Below, in pieces: positions 43,472-50,765 of a stretch of 64,000 nucleotides of DNA (positions are counted from its first letter, which is position 1; each line of letters begins with the position of its first letter). Source of the stretch: JAEMQF01 sp963791595 (lineage in GTDB: Bacteria > Pseudomonadota > Gammaproteobacteria > Burkholderiales > Burkholderiaceae_C); the NCBI GenBank assembly GCA_963791595.1, contig CAWBTF010000014.1, forward strand, positions 558,001 to 622,000, read 5' to 3'. The position numbers were made by a program, and so were the translations under genes. The notes beneath the pieces are model-generated. The model ran no database searches, had not been told where the DNA came from, and saw nothing but the letters and a program-made list of their open reading frames with translations.

Positions 43472-45148
43472 TTACCCCGTTGTGGCCCCGTTGGAGGGCG
43501 CGGCGTGGCGCGGATCGGACACCCTGGAGGGGTCCGGCGTGCCGGCATCGCGCACCGAGGGATGCGCGGGCACATATGCCGCAGCGAGCGAAATCACGAC
43601 CTCGGTGCCGCTGCCCGGTGCGCTCGACAGGGCGACGCTGCCGCCATGGAGTTCGACGATGCGCTTCACGATCGCCAGGCCCAGGCCTTTGCCGCCTTCG
43701 CCGGTGGCGGGCACGACTGTGGCACGGCTTTGGTAGAAACGGTCGAACAGGCGGGGCTGATCGGCCGCGGGAATGCCGGGGCCGGTGTCGCGCACGCTGA
43801 TTTCCACGCGCCCATGCGCCGAACGCGCGCGCAGTTCGATGTGCGCGCCGAGTTCGCAGAACTTCAGCGCGTTGTCGATCAGGTTCGCCACGGCGCGTTC
43901 GATCAGTTCAACGTCAACCGCGGCGAACGGCGCTTCTGGCACGCCTGCGCCGGCGGGTTCGGTCGAGCCATGATGTGCCGAGAGGGCGATGCCCTTGTGC
44001 GCCGCGCGCTGCGCGAAGCGCGCAGCGATGTCGTCGAGCAGCTCGCTGAGGTCGACCACTTGGGTGTTGAGCTTGAATTCGGGCTCGTCGAGTTTGGCCA
44101 AGTCGCCGAGCGCCCGCACCAAGCTCGCGGCACTGCGCGTATTGCGCAGCGCCACTTCGACCAGCCGCCGGTCGTCGCCATGCGGGGCAGTGGCCGGCGA
44201 CAACGCCGCCGCAGCCCAGCGCGCTTCCAGTGTTTCAAGGCAGGTTACGGTGGCGGTCAATGGCGAACGCAGGTCGTGCGACAGGTTGCTCACGCCCTCA
44301 CGCCGAAAGTGATCCAGGCGCTGCAGTGCTTGCCACTGATTGCGCACGGTTGCGAGCATCATCTCGAAAGCGCTTGCCAGGCGTCCGAATTCGTCGGGCC
44401 GGCTGGCGCCGGTGCCGTCGCGGGGCAATGCGGTCAGCGCGTCGAGTCCGGTGTTGTCGCCGCGTGCCAGGCCGGTCAGCGAAATGTCGGCGACCGCGGC
44501 AGTCAGGCGTTGCAGCGGCCGTGTCACCGCGGCAATGATCGCGGCGGCCAAGCCCGTCATCACCGCGACGATCCCCAGGATCAGCCACAACACGGGGAAC
44601 GCGAAGCTGCTGCGCAACACGCCCCAAGTCGAGTCGGGCAACCCTTGGGGACGGCTCACGAGGTAGAGGTAACCCGAAATCGGCTCGCCGCCGCGGATCG
44701 TGGCGCGCCGCAGTGGCCGCGCGGCGACCACGGTGTCGAGCGCCATGCGCTCCGGGTCATCGCCCATCACATAGGGCATCGCACCGGGTCCGCGCGGGTC
44801 GTGCGCGGCGGCCCTGACCGGCGCGATGGCCACCTTGAACCCCGGCGACAGGATCGCCTGGCCGGTGCTGGACAGAACCGTCCCGACGGCGTCCAGCAAA
44901 TACAACTGGCTGTCCGGTTCATACAGCATGACGCTGCGCATCCACGCGTTGAGTTCGTCGGGCTGGCGTTCATGCAGTTCGAGCAACTCGACATTCGCCG
45001 CGATGCGGTCGAGGAACGCGTGGGCATGCCGGAACGTGGTCTCGCGCTCGAAGCGCTGGAACGCATAGAGCACGGTCACGACCACGAGCAGTGCCGTGAT
45101 CAGACCGGTGGCGACGATCGTCAGGGCCAGCTTGAGGCGAACCGTCAT
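43472..45148 (-). CDS. Sensor histidine kinase (HAMP, HisKA, HATPase)
   Basis: About 558 residues from the ATG at 45148. First membrane helix at about 2-27 (VRLKLALTIVATGLITALLVVVTVLYAF), periplasmic sensor of roughly 140 residues, second helix (VLWLILGIVAVMTGLAAAIIAAV), a HAMP-like segment, a HisKA box GVSNLSHDLRSPLTATVTCLETLEA with the phospho-acceptor His, and a HATPase with ANLIDNALKFCE, VRDTGPGIP and GEGGKGLGLAIVKRIVELHGG. It is preceded by its OmpR-type regulator (gap 115 bp). Starts further upstream exist but lack family character. A Ser/Pro/Thr-rich tail ends the protein. Confidence 0.9.
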   Translation of the reverse strand: MTVRLKLALTIVATGLITALLVVVTVLYAFQRFERETTFRHAHAFLDRIAANVELLELHERQPDELNAWMRSVMLYEPDSQLYLLDAVGTVLSSTGQAILSPGFKVAIAPVRAAAHDPRGPGAMPYVMGDDPERMALDTVVAARPLRRATIRGGEPISGYLYLVSRPQGLPDSTWGVLRSSFAFPVLWLILGIVAVMTGLAAAIIAAVTRPLQRLTAAVADISLTGLARGDNTGLDALTALPRDGTGASRPDEFGRLASAFEMMLATVRNQWQALQRLDHFRREGVSNLSHDLRSPLTATVTCLETLEARWAAAALSPATAPHGDDRRLVEVALRNTRSAASLVRALGDLAKLDEPEFKLNTQVVDLSELLDDIAARFAQRAAHKGIALSAHHGSTEPAGAGVPEAPFAAVDVELIERAVANLIDNALKFCELGAHIELRARSAHGRVEISVRDTGPGIPAADQPRLFDRFYQSRATVVPATGEGGKGLGLAIVKRIVELHGGSVALSSAPGSGTEVVISLAAAYVPAHPSVRDAGTPDPSRVSDPRHAAPSNGATTG

Positions 45149-45263
45149 CGACGCCTTGTCATGCGAGGTCGGACCGGGGCCGCGAACGCGGCGAATGCCG
45201 CGGCGAATGGTGCAGCAATGGGCGCGGCAAGCGGCGGCGTTGCGCCTCTCTGGCATTCGCCGT

Positions 45264-45989
45264 TCACGGCGGTGCCTCGCGCATCTTGTAGCCCGCACCA
45301 CGCACCGTCAGGATCACTTCCGGACGCATCGGGTCGGTTTCGATCTTGGCGCGCAGCCGGTTGATGTGCGTCGTGACGGTGTGTTCGTAGCCGTCGTGGG
45401 TGTAGCCCCACACGGCGTCGAGCAACTGGGCGCGCGAGAACACGTGGCCCGGGTGCGCCGCAAAGTGCAGCAGCAAGTCGAATTCGAGGGCTGTGAACTC
45501 CAGCGTCCGATCGCCCTTCTTCACCTGGCGTTTGACGGGCAGGATCTCGAACTCGCCGTTGCGCAGCCTGTGCACCGGGCCATTCGCTGCAGCCTGACCG
45601 GCGCTTTGGGCCGCACGCAGCAGGTCGGCGCGCCGCAACAAGGCCTTGACGCGCGCCAGCAGCTCGGCCAATGAAAACGGTTTGGTCAGGTAGTCGTCGG
45701 CGCCGAGTTCCAGGCCGAGCACCCGGTCGAGCTCGGTCGACTTGGCGGTCAACATCAGAATCGGCGCCGCGGCGCCTTGGGCGCGCAGCGCCTTGCAGAC
45801 TTCCAGGCCGTCAATGCCCGGCATCATCAAGTCGAGGATCAGCAGATCGCGCGGCGCGGCGAGCTGCTGCTGCAGCGCTGCCAAGCCGTCGGCAACGGCG
45901 CTCACGTCATAGCCTGCGCCGCGCAGGTTCAGCACCAGCAAGTCGCGAATGTCGGCCTGGTCTTCGGCCACGAGGATCGTCGCGGGCAT
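45264..45989 (-). CDS. OmpR/PhoB family response regulator
   Basis: 241 residues. Receiver domain with the acidic pocket in LVAEDQADIRDLL, phospho-Asp in LLILDLMMPGIDG and Lys in DDYLTKPFSLAEL. The C-terminal winged helix includes LEFTALEFDLLLHFAAHPGHVFSRAQLLDAVWGY and a GYEHTVTTHINRLRAKIE recognition helix, ending RGAGYKM. It is transcribed before the kinase, as in many QseBC-like pairs. Divergent from the ECF sigma factor gene across 126 bp, where a binding site would be expected. Confidence 0.94.
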   Translation of the reverse strand: MPATILVAEDQADIRDLLVLNLRGAGYDVSAVADGLAALQQQLAAPRDLLILDLMMPGIDGLEVCKALRAQGAAAPILMLTAKSTELDRVLGLELGADDYLTKPFSLAELLARVKALLRRADLLRAAQSAGQAAANGPVHRLRNGEFEILPVKRQVKKGDRTLEFTALEFDLLLHFAAHPGHVFSRAQLLDAVWGYTHDGYEHTVTTHINRLRAKIETDPMRPEVILTVRGAGYKMREAPP

Positions 45990-46115
45990 GGTTCATTGTC
46001 GTGTGGTGCGAAGCCGTTCTTACGCAAATGTGATCTTCCTGTGAGCTTCGGTGAGGCCGGCGCGATATGCGCCCGCGAGAGTTGCGCCACTGACCCAACG
46101 CACCAGGAGCCCCGA

Positions 46116-46691
46116 ATGAACCTCAGCACCAGCACCCCCACCGGCGACTGCCCGGCCCGCCAAGGTACCCGCAGCCCAGGCCGAGTGCCGGCAACGATGG
46201 GCAACGTCTCACTGAGCGAGATGGTGGGCCACCGCGCTTACCTGGTTCGCTTCGCACAGCGCAAGCTGCGGGATCAATCGCTTGCCGAAGACGCGGTGCA
46301 GGACGTGTTCGAGGCCGTCTTGTCGGGCCGCGCCACTTTCGAGGGGCGCAGCGCGTTGCGTTCCTGGCTGACGGCCATCTTGAAGCACAAGATCGTCGAC
46401 GGGCTGCGGCGCCAGGCGCGATTCGAATCGCTCGACGATGACGAGCAGGGTGAGCACGCGGCATTCGACGTCGCTTGTCCGCAACCGCAGCCCGATGAGG
46501 TGGCCGAGCAGCGCATCCTGTTGGCCCGCGCGCTGGCCCGCATCGAGGCATTGCCTGACGGCTTGCGCGAGACCTTTCGCCTTCGCGTGCTCGAAGAGCA
46601 ATCGACAGCGTCGGTGTGCCGGTCGCTGGGGATCAGCGAAGACAACCTGTTCGTGCGCATGCATCGCGCACGCAAGCACTTGCTCTCATAG
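46116..46691 (+). CDS. ECF-type sigma factor (SigZ-like), no anti-sigma gene attached
   Basis: 191 residues. An AGGAG site six bases before the ATG at 46116 fixes the start. The first 30 residues are a Ser/Thr/Pro-rich tail; region 2 follows (YLVRFAQRKLRDQSLAEDAVQDVFEAVLSG, SALRSWLTAILKHKIVDGLRR), then region 4 (LPDGLRETFRLRVLEEQSTASVCRSLGISEDNLFVRMHRARKHLL). Many such factors are followed by a short zf-HC2 anti-sigma gene; none is seen here. It is divergent from the OmpR-type regulator and upstream of an RRM protein gene 284 bp away. Confidence 0.88.
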   Translation: MNLSTSTPTGDCPARQGTRSPGRVPATMGNVSLSEMVGHRAYLVRFAQRKLRDQSLAEDAVQDVFEAVLSGRATFEGRSALRSWLTAILKHKIVDGLRRQARFESLDDDEQGEHAAFDVACPQPQPDEVAEQRILLARALARIEALPDGLRETFRLRVLEEQSTASVCRSLGISEDNLFVRMHRARKHLLS

Positions 46692-46975
46692 ACTGGCTTG
46701 AGGACATCAATGCGCAACGTAGGCGCGCCGGGCCACCGCGTAACGATGCGCGCGTGGCCGCGCGCCGCGCACGGCCGCTGCGGGCGGCCCTGAGCGCATT
46801 CCGGGGCGCCCGCGAACTGCCCGAAAACAACACTTTGTGCGCACTCCTGGCGGCGGCGGGGGCCCAATTCCCGTATATTCGCGACTCTGTGTATGGACGC
46901 CGCGCCTTCGCTTGAATGGTTCACGATGGGTAGAAGCTCCAAATCTCTATCTGGTATTTGAAAGGGCCTCTTCCC
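46692..46975 (+). promoter_or_regulatory. Long upstream region of the RRM protein gene
   Basis: 284 bp without a gene. A -10-like TATATT (46874-46879) gives a 5'-leader of about 90 bases before the ATG; no matching -35 is seen. Long leaders are common for cold-induced RNA-binding proteins. The AAAGGGCCTC run eight to seventeen bases before the ATG is the ribosome-binding region. Confidence 0.4.
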
Positions 46976-47464
46976 ATGGGCAACAAACTCTACGTCGGCA
47001 ACCTCGCCTACAGCATTCGCGACGAGGACCTGCAACAGGCGTTTGCACAGTACGGCACCGTGACCTCCGCGAAAGTCATGATGGACCGCGATACCGGCCG
47101 TTCCAAAGGGTTCGGCTTTGTCGAAATGGCGACCGACGCCGAGGCGCAGGCCGGCATCAACGGCATGAACGGTCAAGCCCTTGAGGGCCGGGCCATCGTC
47201 GTGAACGAAGCTCGGCCGCGCGAAGAGCGCCCGGGTGGTTTCGGCGGCGGGGGTGGCCGCTCCGGGGGTGGCGGTGGCGGCTACGGCGGGGGTGGCGGGG
47301 GTGGCCGCACCGGGGGTGGCGGCGGAGGTTATGGTGGGGGCGGTGGGGGCGGCGGTTACGGCGGAGGTGGCGGTGGCCGCTCCGGTGGTGGCGGCGGCTA
47401 CGGCGGGGGTGGCGGTGGCCGCTCCGGTGGTGGCGGCGGCAGTGGTGGCCGCGGCGGCTACTGA
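46976..47464 (+). CDS. Glycine-rich RRM RNA-binding protein
   Basis: 162 residues. One RRM domain at residues 1-82 with RNP-2 (LYVGNLAY) and RNP-1 (KGFGFVEM, containing the aromatic pair), followed by a C-terminal tail of about 75 residues made almost only of Gly with regular Arg, Ser and Tyr (GGGRSGGGGGGYGGG type). This is the architecture of bacterial/cyanobacterial Rbp and plant glycine-rich proteins, which bind single-stranded RNA and are often cold-induced. The ATG at 46976 starts the conserved MGNKLYVGNL; a TTG six codons earlier is unlikely. Confidence 0.93.
   Translation: MGNKLYVGNLAYSIRDEDLQQAFAQYGTVTSAKVMMDRDTGRSKGFGFVEMATDAEAQAGINGMNGQALEGRAIVVNEARPREERPGGFGGGGGRSGGGGGGYGGGGGGGRTGGGGGGYGGGGGGGGYGGGGGGRSGGGGGYGGGGGGRSGGGGGSGGRGGY
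47236..47460 (+). repeat. GGTGGC-type tandem repeat encoding the Gly-rich tail
   Basis: The tail is encoded by imperfect copies of GGCGGCTACGGCGGGGGTGGCGG and GGTGGCCGCTCCGGTGGTGG; about 15 bases recur exactly (for example CGGTGGCCGCTCCGGTGG). Such repeats change length by slippage and recombination. Confidence 0.8.
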
Positions 47465-47485
47465 CCCGCGAACCCCAGATTGACG

Positions 47486-47510
47486 AACGGGCTGCCCACG
47501 CAGCCCGTTT
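47486..47510 (+). terminator. Intrinsic terminator of the RRM gene
   Basis: Arms ACGGGCTG and CAGCCCGT (8 bp) enclose a 6-base loop and are followed by TTTGCATTTT, 22 bases behind the stop codon. Confidence 0.85.
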
Positions 47511-47584
47511 GCATTTTGGGCGCCGGCGTTCGCACCGGCCACAGCCGTCGCCTCACGACTGCAGGCCCAGCGGACCTGCGCGCT

Positions 47585-48358
47585 TCATTCGACCTGGCGG
47601 TGCTTGCGCGGCCGGCCGGCGAGCAGGCGGTCGAACAGCCAGTTGGGCATGGCCCGCATCAGTTTGGCCACAACCCCCATCTGCCACGGAATCACCCGGT
47701 AGCTCACGCCCGCTTCGATGGCGGCAAAAGCCTGCTCGGCGAACTTCTCGGCCGGCATCAGGAACGGCATGCTGTAGCGGTTGCCCCGGGTCAAGGGTGT
47801 GTCGATGTAGCCAGGTGTGAGCGTCACGACTTTGACACCGCTGCCGCGCAATTCGCCGCGCAGGCTTTCGCAGTAGGCGATGGCTCCGGCCTTGCTCGAA
47901 CAATACGCGCCGTGTCCGGGCAGCCCGCGGATGCCCGCCACACTGGCCACCCCGACCAGCCGGCCCGAGCCACGCTCGCGCATCTGTGCGATGAACGGCT
48001 GAAACGTCGCCGCCAACCCGAGCAGGTTGGTCTCGAACGTGGTGCGCATGACCTCCAGGTCTTCGAACACCGAGCTGTCCATGCCGACGCTGATACCGGC
48101 ATTGCCGATCGCGACGTCAGGTACGCCCTGGCGCTTCAGGCAGGCATGCGCGACCGCCTGCAGCGCCCGCAGATCTCGAACGTCGGCCGCGTACGCGACG
48201 CATTCCGTCCTGTTGGGTTGGGTTTTCAACCACTGTTCAATCGGTTCGACTCGGCGCGCAACCAGTGCCAGCCGATAGCCGGCGCGCAGAAAACGGGCGG
48301 CCAGCGCCTGGCCGATTCCGCTTGAGGCGCCGGTGATGAAAACCAAGGGTGAGGGCAT
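47585..48358 (-). CDS. Short-chain dehydrogenase/reductase
   Basis: 257 residues with the classical SDR marks: cofactor-binding TGASSGIG at 9-16, NAG near residue 90, catalytic Ser region VASVAGIRGLPGHG, and YCSSK (Tyr-x-x-x-Lys) near 152-156, followed by LTPGYIDTP. NAD(P)-dependent oxidoreductase of unknown substrate. It lies between the RRM gene and lptC on the minus strand; in related genomes an SDR of this type usually follows dsbA, which fits an inversion here (see findings). Confidence 0.92.
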   Translation of the reverse strand: MPSPLVFITGASSGIGQALAARFLRAGYRLALVARRVEPIEQWLKTQPNRTECVAYAADVRDLRALQAVAHACLKRQGVPDVAIGNAGISVGMDSSVFEDLEVMRTTFETNLLGLAATFQPFIAQMRERGSGRLVGVASVAGIRGLPGHGAYCSSKAGAIAYCESLRGELRGSGVKVVTLTPGYIDTPLTRGNRYSMPFLMPAEKFAEQAFAAIEAGVSYRVIPWQMGVVAKLMRAMPNWLFDRLLAGRPRKHRQVE

Positions 48359-48412
48359 GGGGCAAATCGTCGGATGGACCGCTGTGCGAAAGGCGGGGGA
48401 GGGCAGCAGGCC

Positions 48413-49084
48413 TCAGGGATTTGCAGTCGGCACCGTACTGCCGGTCTGGTCGAAGACGGCGCGAACCCGGCCCTTGAGCTCGATCACCCGGGTCAGATGG
48501 TCATACACCACGGCGTCGGCACGGAATTCGCTGGCACCACGCTTGACGGTCACTGGAAGGTGCGAGCGAACGCTCTCAGTGGCCTGGAAAAAATGGAGGA
48601 ACTCGGACCGGAACTGGATTTGCGGGCGATCGCCGACGCCCAAACGGACCACCTCGGCTTGACCGAGCAACTGAATTTCGCTGGCGTCGGCGTTGGACAA
48701 CGCCCGGTTGGCAGTGGCGGTCACCGCTTCCCCATCCCGGCCGATGGCGCGCACCCGGACGTCGTCGATTTCAAGGGTGTCGGTCTTGGGGTAATGGTGC
48801 AAGCGCCGGCCCTCGATCCGCACCCGGAGCGTTCCGTCGGGTGCGAAGCGTTGCACGACGAAATCGCCCATCTCGTAGTCGGGTTCATCGCTCGGCGGCG
48901 CGCCGACGCGCGCGACATCGGGCACCGGGGTGTTCTTCACGAGCCACCAGGTTCCCAGGGCGAGCAGCGCCATCAGCAGCAGCGGCAGGTAGGTCGACGC
49001 TGCGTCCAGCACCCGCACCCGCCAAGGCAATAGCATGGCACGGCCAGGCGCCACGCCCTCGAGTGCCGCAGGCGCCGGACTCAC
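48413..49084 (-). CDS. lptC: LPS export system protein LptC
   Basis: 223 residues. Single N-terminal membrane helix (STYLPLLLMALLALGTWWLVKNTP) followed by a jellyroll periplasmic domain (YEMGDFVVQRFAPDGTLRVRIEGRRLHHYPKTDTLEIDDVRV, then RALSNADASEIQLLGQAEVVR, HLPVTVKRGASEFRADAVVYDHLTRVIELKG). It takes LPS from LptB2FG to LptA. The start is GTG, overlapping the kdsC stop as GTGA. In other proteobacteria lptA follows at once; here the next gene is an SDR. Confidence 0.9.
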   Translation of the reverse strand: MSPAPAALEGVAPGRAMLLPWRVRVLDAASTYLPLLLMALLALGTWWLVKNTPVPDVARVGAPPSDEPDYEMGDFVVQRFAPDGTLRVRIEGRRLHHYPKTDTLEIDDVRVRAIGRDGEAVTATANRALSNADASEIQLLGQAEVVRLGVGDRPQIQFRSEFLHFFQATESVRSHLPVTVKRGASEFRADAVVYDHLTRVIELKGRVRAVFDQTGSTVPTANP

Positions 49085-49659
49085 CGCCGCTCCTTTGCCG
49101 AGGCGTCCAGCGTGTGCAGTGGCTCGCCCAGCAAGCGCGCGTAGCGACCGCTGGCGATCAGCAGCAGATCACAGCATTCGCGCGCCGCACCATGGCCGGC
49201 GCTGGCCTGGGTGATGTGGGTGCACACGGCACGCACTTCGGCATGCGCGCTCGGTGGTGCGCACGAAAACGCGGCCCGCGTGAGCAGCGGGAGGTCGGGC
49301 CAGTCGTCCCCCATCGCCGCCACCTGGGACCATGACAGATTCAAGGCCGCGAGTAGTTGCTGCGCCGCGCTGAGCTTGTCTTGCGCACCGCAATGGGCGT
49401 GCACGATGCCCAGATCGGAGATGCGTGCACGCAGCGCCGCCGAGTTGCGGCCGCTGATGATGATGGGCTCGATGCCGGCCCGCGCGAGCAATTTCAAGCC
49501 ATGTCCGTCGAGCGTCGAGAACGCCTTGAACTCTTCGCCGCGCTCGCTGAGGTAGATGCGGCCGTCGGTCAGCACGCCATCGACGTCGAAGATCGCGGCG
49601 CGCATCCCTTGCGCTCGCAACAACAAGTCGGGCGCAAAATTGAGCGCAGGCACACGCAT
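49081..49659 (-). CDS. kdsC: 3-deoxy-manno-octulosonate-8-phosphate phosphatase KdsC
   Basis: 192 residues from the ATG at 49659, which overlaps the kdsD stop as TGATG. A capless HAD phosphatase: nucleophile loop IFDVDGVLTDGRIYL, FSTLDGHGLKLLARAGIEPIIISGRNS, and the magnesium loop MGDDWPDLPLL. It releases phosphate from Kdo-8-phosphate in the LPS inner-core pathway. The family forms tetramers. Contiguous with kdsD and lptC. Confidence 0.96.
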   Translation of the reverse strand: MRVPALNFAPDLLLRAQGMRAAIFDVDGVLTDGRIYLSERGEEFKAFSTLDGHGLKLLARAGIEPIIISGRNSAALRARISDLGIVHAHCGAQDKLSAAQQLLAALNLSWSQVAAMGDDWPDLPLLTRAAFSCAPPSAHAEVRAVCTHITQASAGHGAARECCDLLLIASGRYARLLGEPLHTLDASAKERR

Positions 49660-50660
49660 CAAATCACCTTGGCGCGCATCAGGTCGTTCGAATTGAGTGC
49701 GCCCACCAACGCACCTTGCGAATCGACCACCAGCACGCTGGTGATGCGGTGCTGCTCCATGATCGCGGCGGCTTCCACCGCCAACGCGTCGGCACGAACG
49801 AGTTTGGGGCCGGGGTGCATCACCTGGTGCGCGTGCAAGGGCCGCAGGTCGACGCCGCGTTCGATCAAGCGGCGCAAGTCACCATCGGTGAAGATGCCGC
49901 GCACCTGTTGCTGCGCATCGACGATGGCGGTGAAACCGAGGCCCTTGCCGGTCATCTCGCGCAACATCGCGGTGAAGGTGCTGTCGGGTGCGACGCGCGG
50001 CACCTGGTCGCCGCCGCGCATCAGGTCGCGCACGTGGATCAGCAGCTTGCGCCCGAGGGCGCCGCCGGGATGTGAGCGCGCGAAGTCGTCTTCGCGAAAG
50101 CCGCGCGCGTCGAGAATGGCGACGGCAAGCGCGTCGCCGAGTGCCATTTGCGCGGTGGTGCTGGCCGTCGGCGCGAGGTTCATCGGACAGGCTTCCTGAT
50201 CGACCGCGCTCGATATCACACAGTCGGCATGCTGTGCGAGCTGACTGTCGATTCGCCCCGTCATCAGCACGAGCACAACACCCAGCCGCTTGAGCGCGGG
50301 AATGACCGCGGCAAGCTCGTCGCTTTCTCCCGAGTTCGAGATCGCGAGCACGACATCGCCTGGGGTCACCATGCCGAGGTCGCCGTGGCTCGCTTCGGCC
50401 GGGTGCACGAACATCGCGGGGGTGCCGGTCGATGCGAGCGTTGCCGCGATCTTGCGCCCGACGTGGCCGCTCTTGCCCATGCCCATCACGACCACGCGGC
50501 CACGGCATTCGAGCATGGCCTGGGCCGCGCGGGCGAAACTCTCGCCCTGCCGCGCCGACAGACCGAGCAAGGCCTTGGCCTCGATCTCGAACGTCTCGCG
50601 CGCCAATTGCAAGGCGCGCTGCGCGCTGAAGGCGGGTTTCGATTCGGCTTCGGCTTGCAC
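49659..50660 (-). CDS. kdsD: Arabinose-5-phosphate isomerase KdsD
   Basis: 333 residues from a GTG start. The SIS sugar-isomerase domain (GRVVVMGMGKSGHVGRKIAATLASTGTPAMFVHPAEASHGDLGM, then ISNSGESDEL) is followed by two CBS domains (FTAIVDAQQQVRGIFTDGDLRRLIERG and ITSVLVVDSQGALVGALNSNDLMRA). It converts ribulose-5-phosphate to arabinose-5-phosphate, the first step of Kdo synthesis. A -10-like TAGAAT on the minus strand lies at 50707-50702, 42 bases upstream, in the gap shared with the KefC-like gene. Confidence 0.97.
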   Translation of the reverse strand: MQAEAESKPAFSAQRALQLARETFEIEAKALLGLSARQGESFARAAQAMLECRGRVVVMGMGKSGHVGRKIAATLASTGTPAMFVHPAEASHGDLGMVTPGDVVLAISNSGESDELAAVIPALKRLGVVLVLMTGRIDSQLAQHADCVISSAVDQEACPMNLAPTASTTAQMALGDALAVAILDARGFREDDFARSHPGGALGRKLLIHVRDLMRGGDQVPRVAPDSTFTAMLREMTGKGLGFTAIVDAQQQVRGIFTDGDLRRLIERGVDLRPLHAHQVMHPGPKLVRADALAVEAAAIMEQHRITSVLVVDSQGALVGALNSNDLMRAKVI

Positions 50661-50765
50661 AGGGTGCGCTCGCGCGCACGAGCGTCCATTACGATGGGGC
50701 GATTCTAGGCGGTCGCAGCGCTGCGCCTCGGTGAAGAGCAGCGCGACTCAGTCCGCGGAAAGTCG

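Noticed and set aside
47236..47460. Repeats as a CRISPR array
   Set aside because: They are contiguous and encode the Gly-rich protein tail; no spacers.
29384..48412. Inverted repeats at the two suspected inversion breakpoints
   Set aside because: Only about 7 bases (GGCCTGC) are shared; no repeat long enough to have driven recombination was found, so the mechanism stays open.
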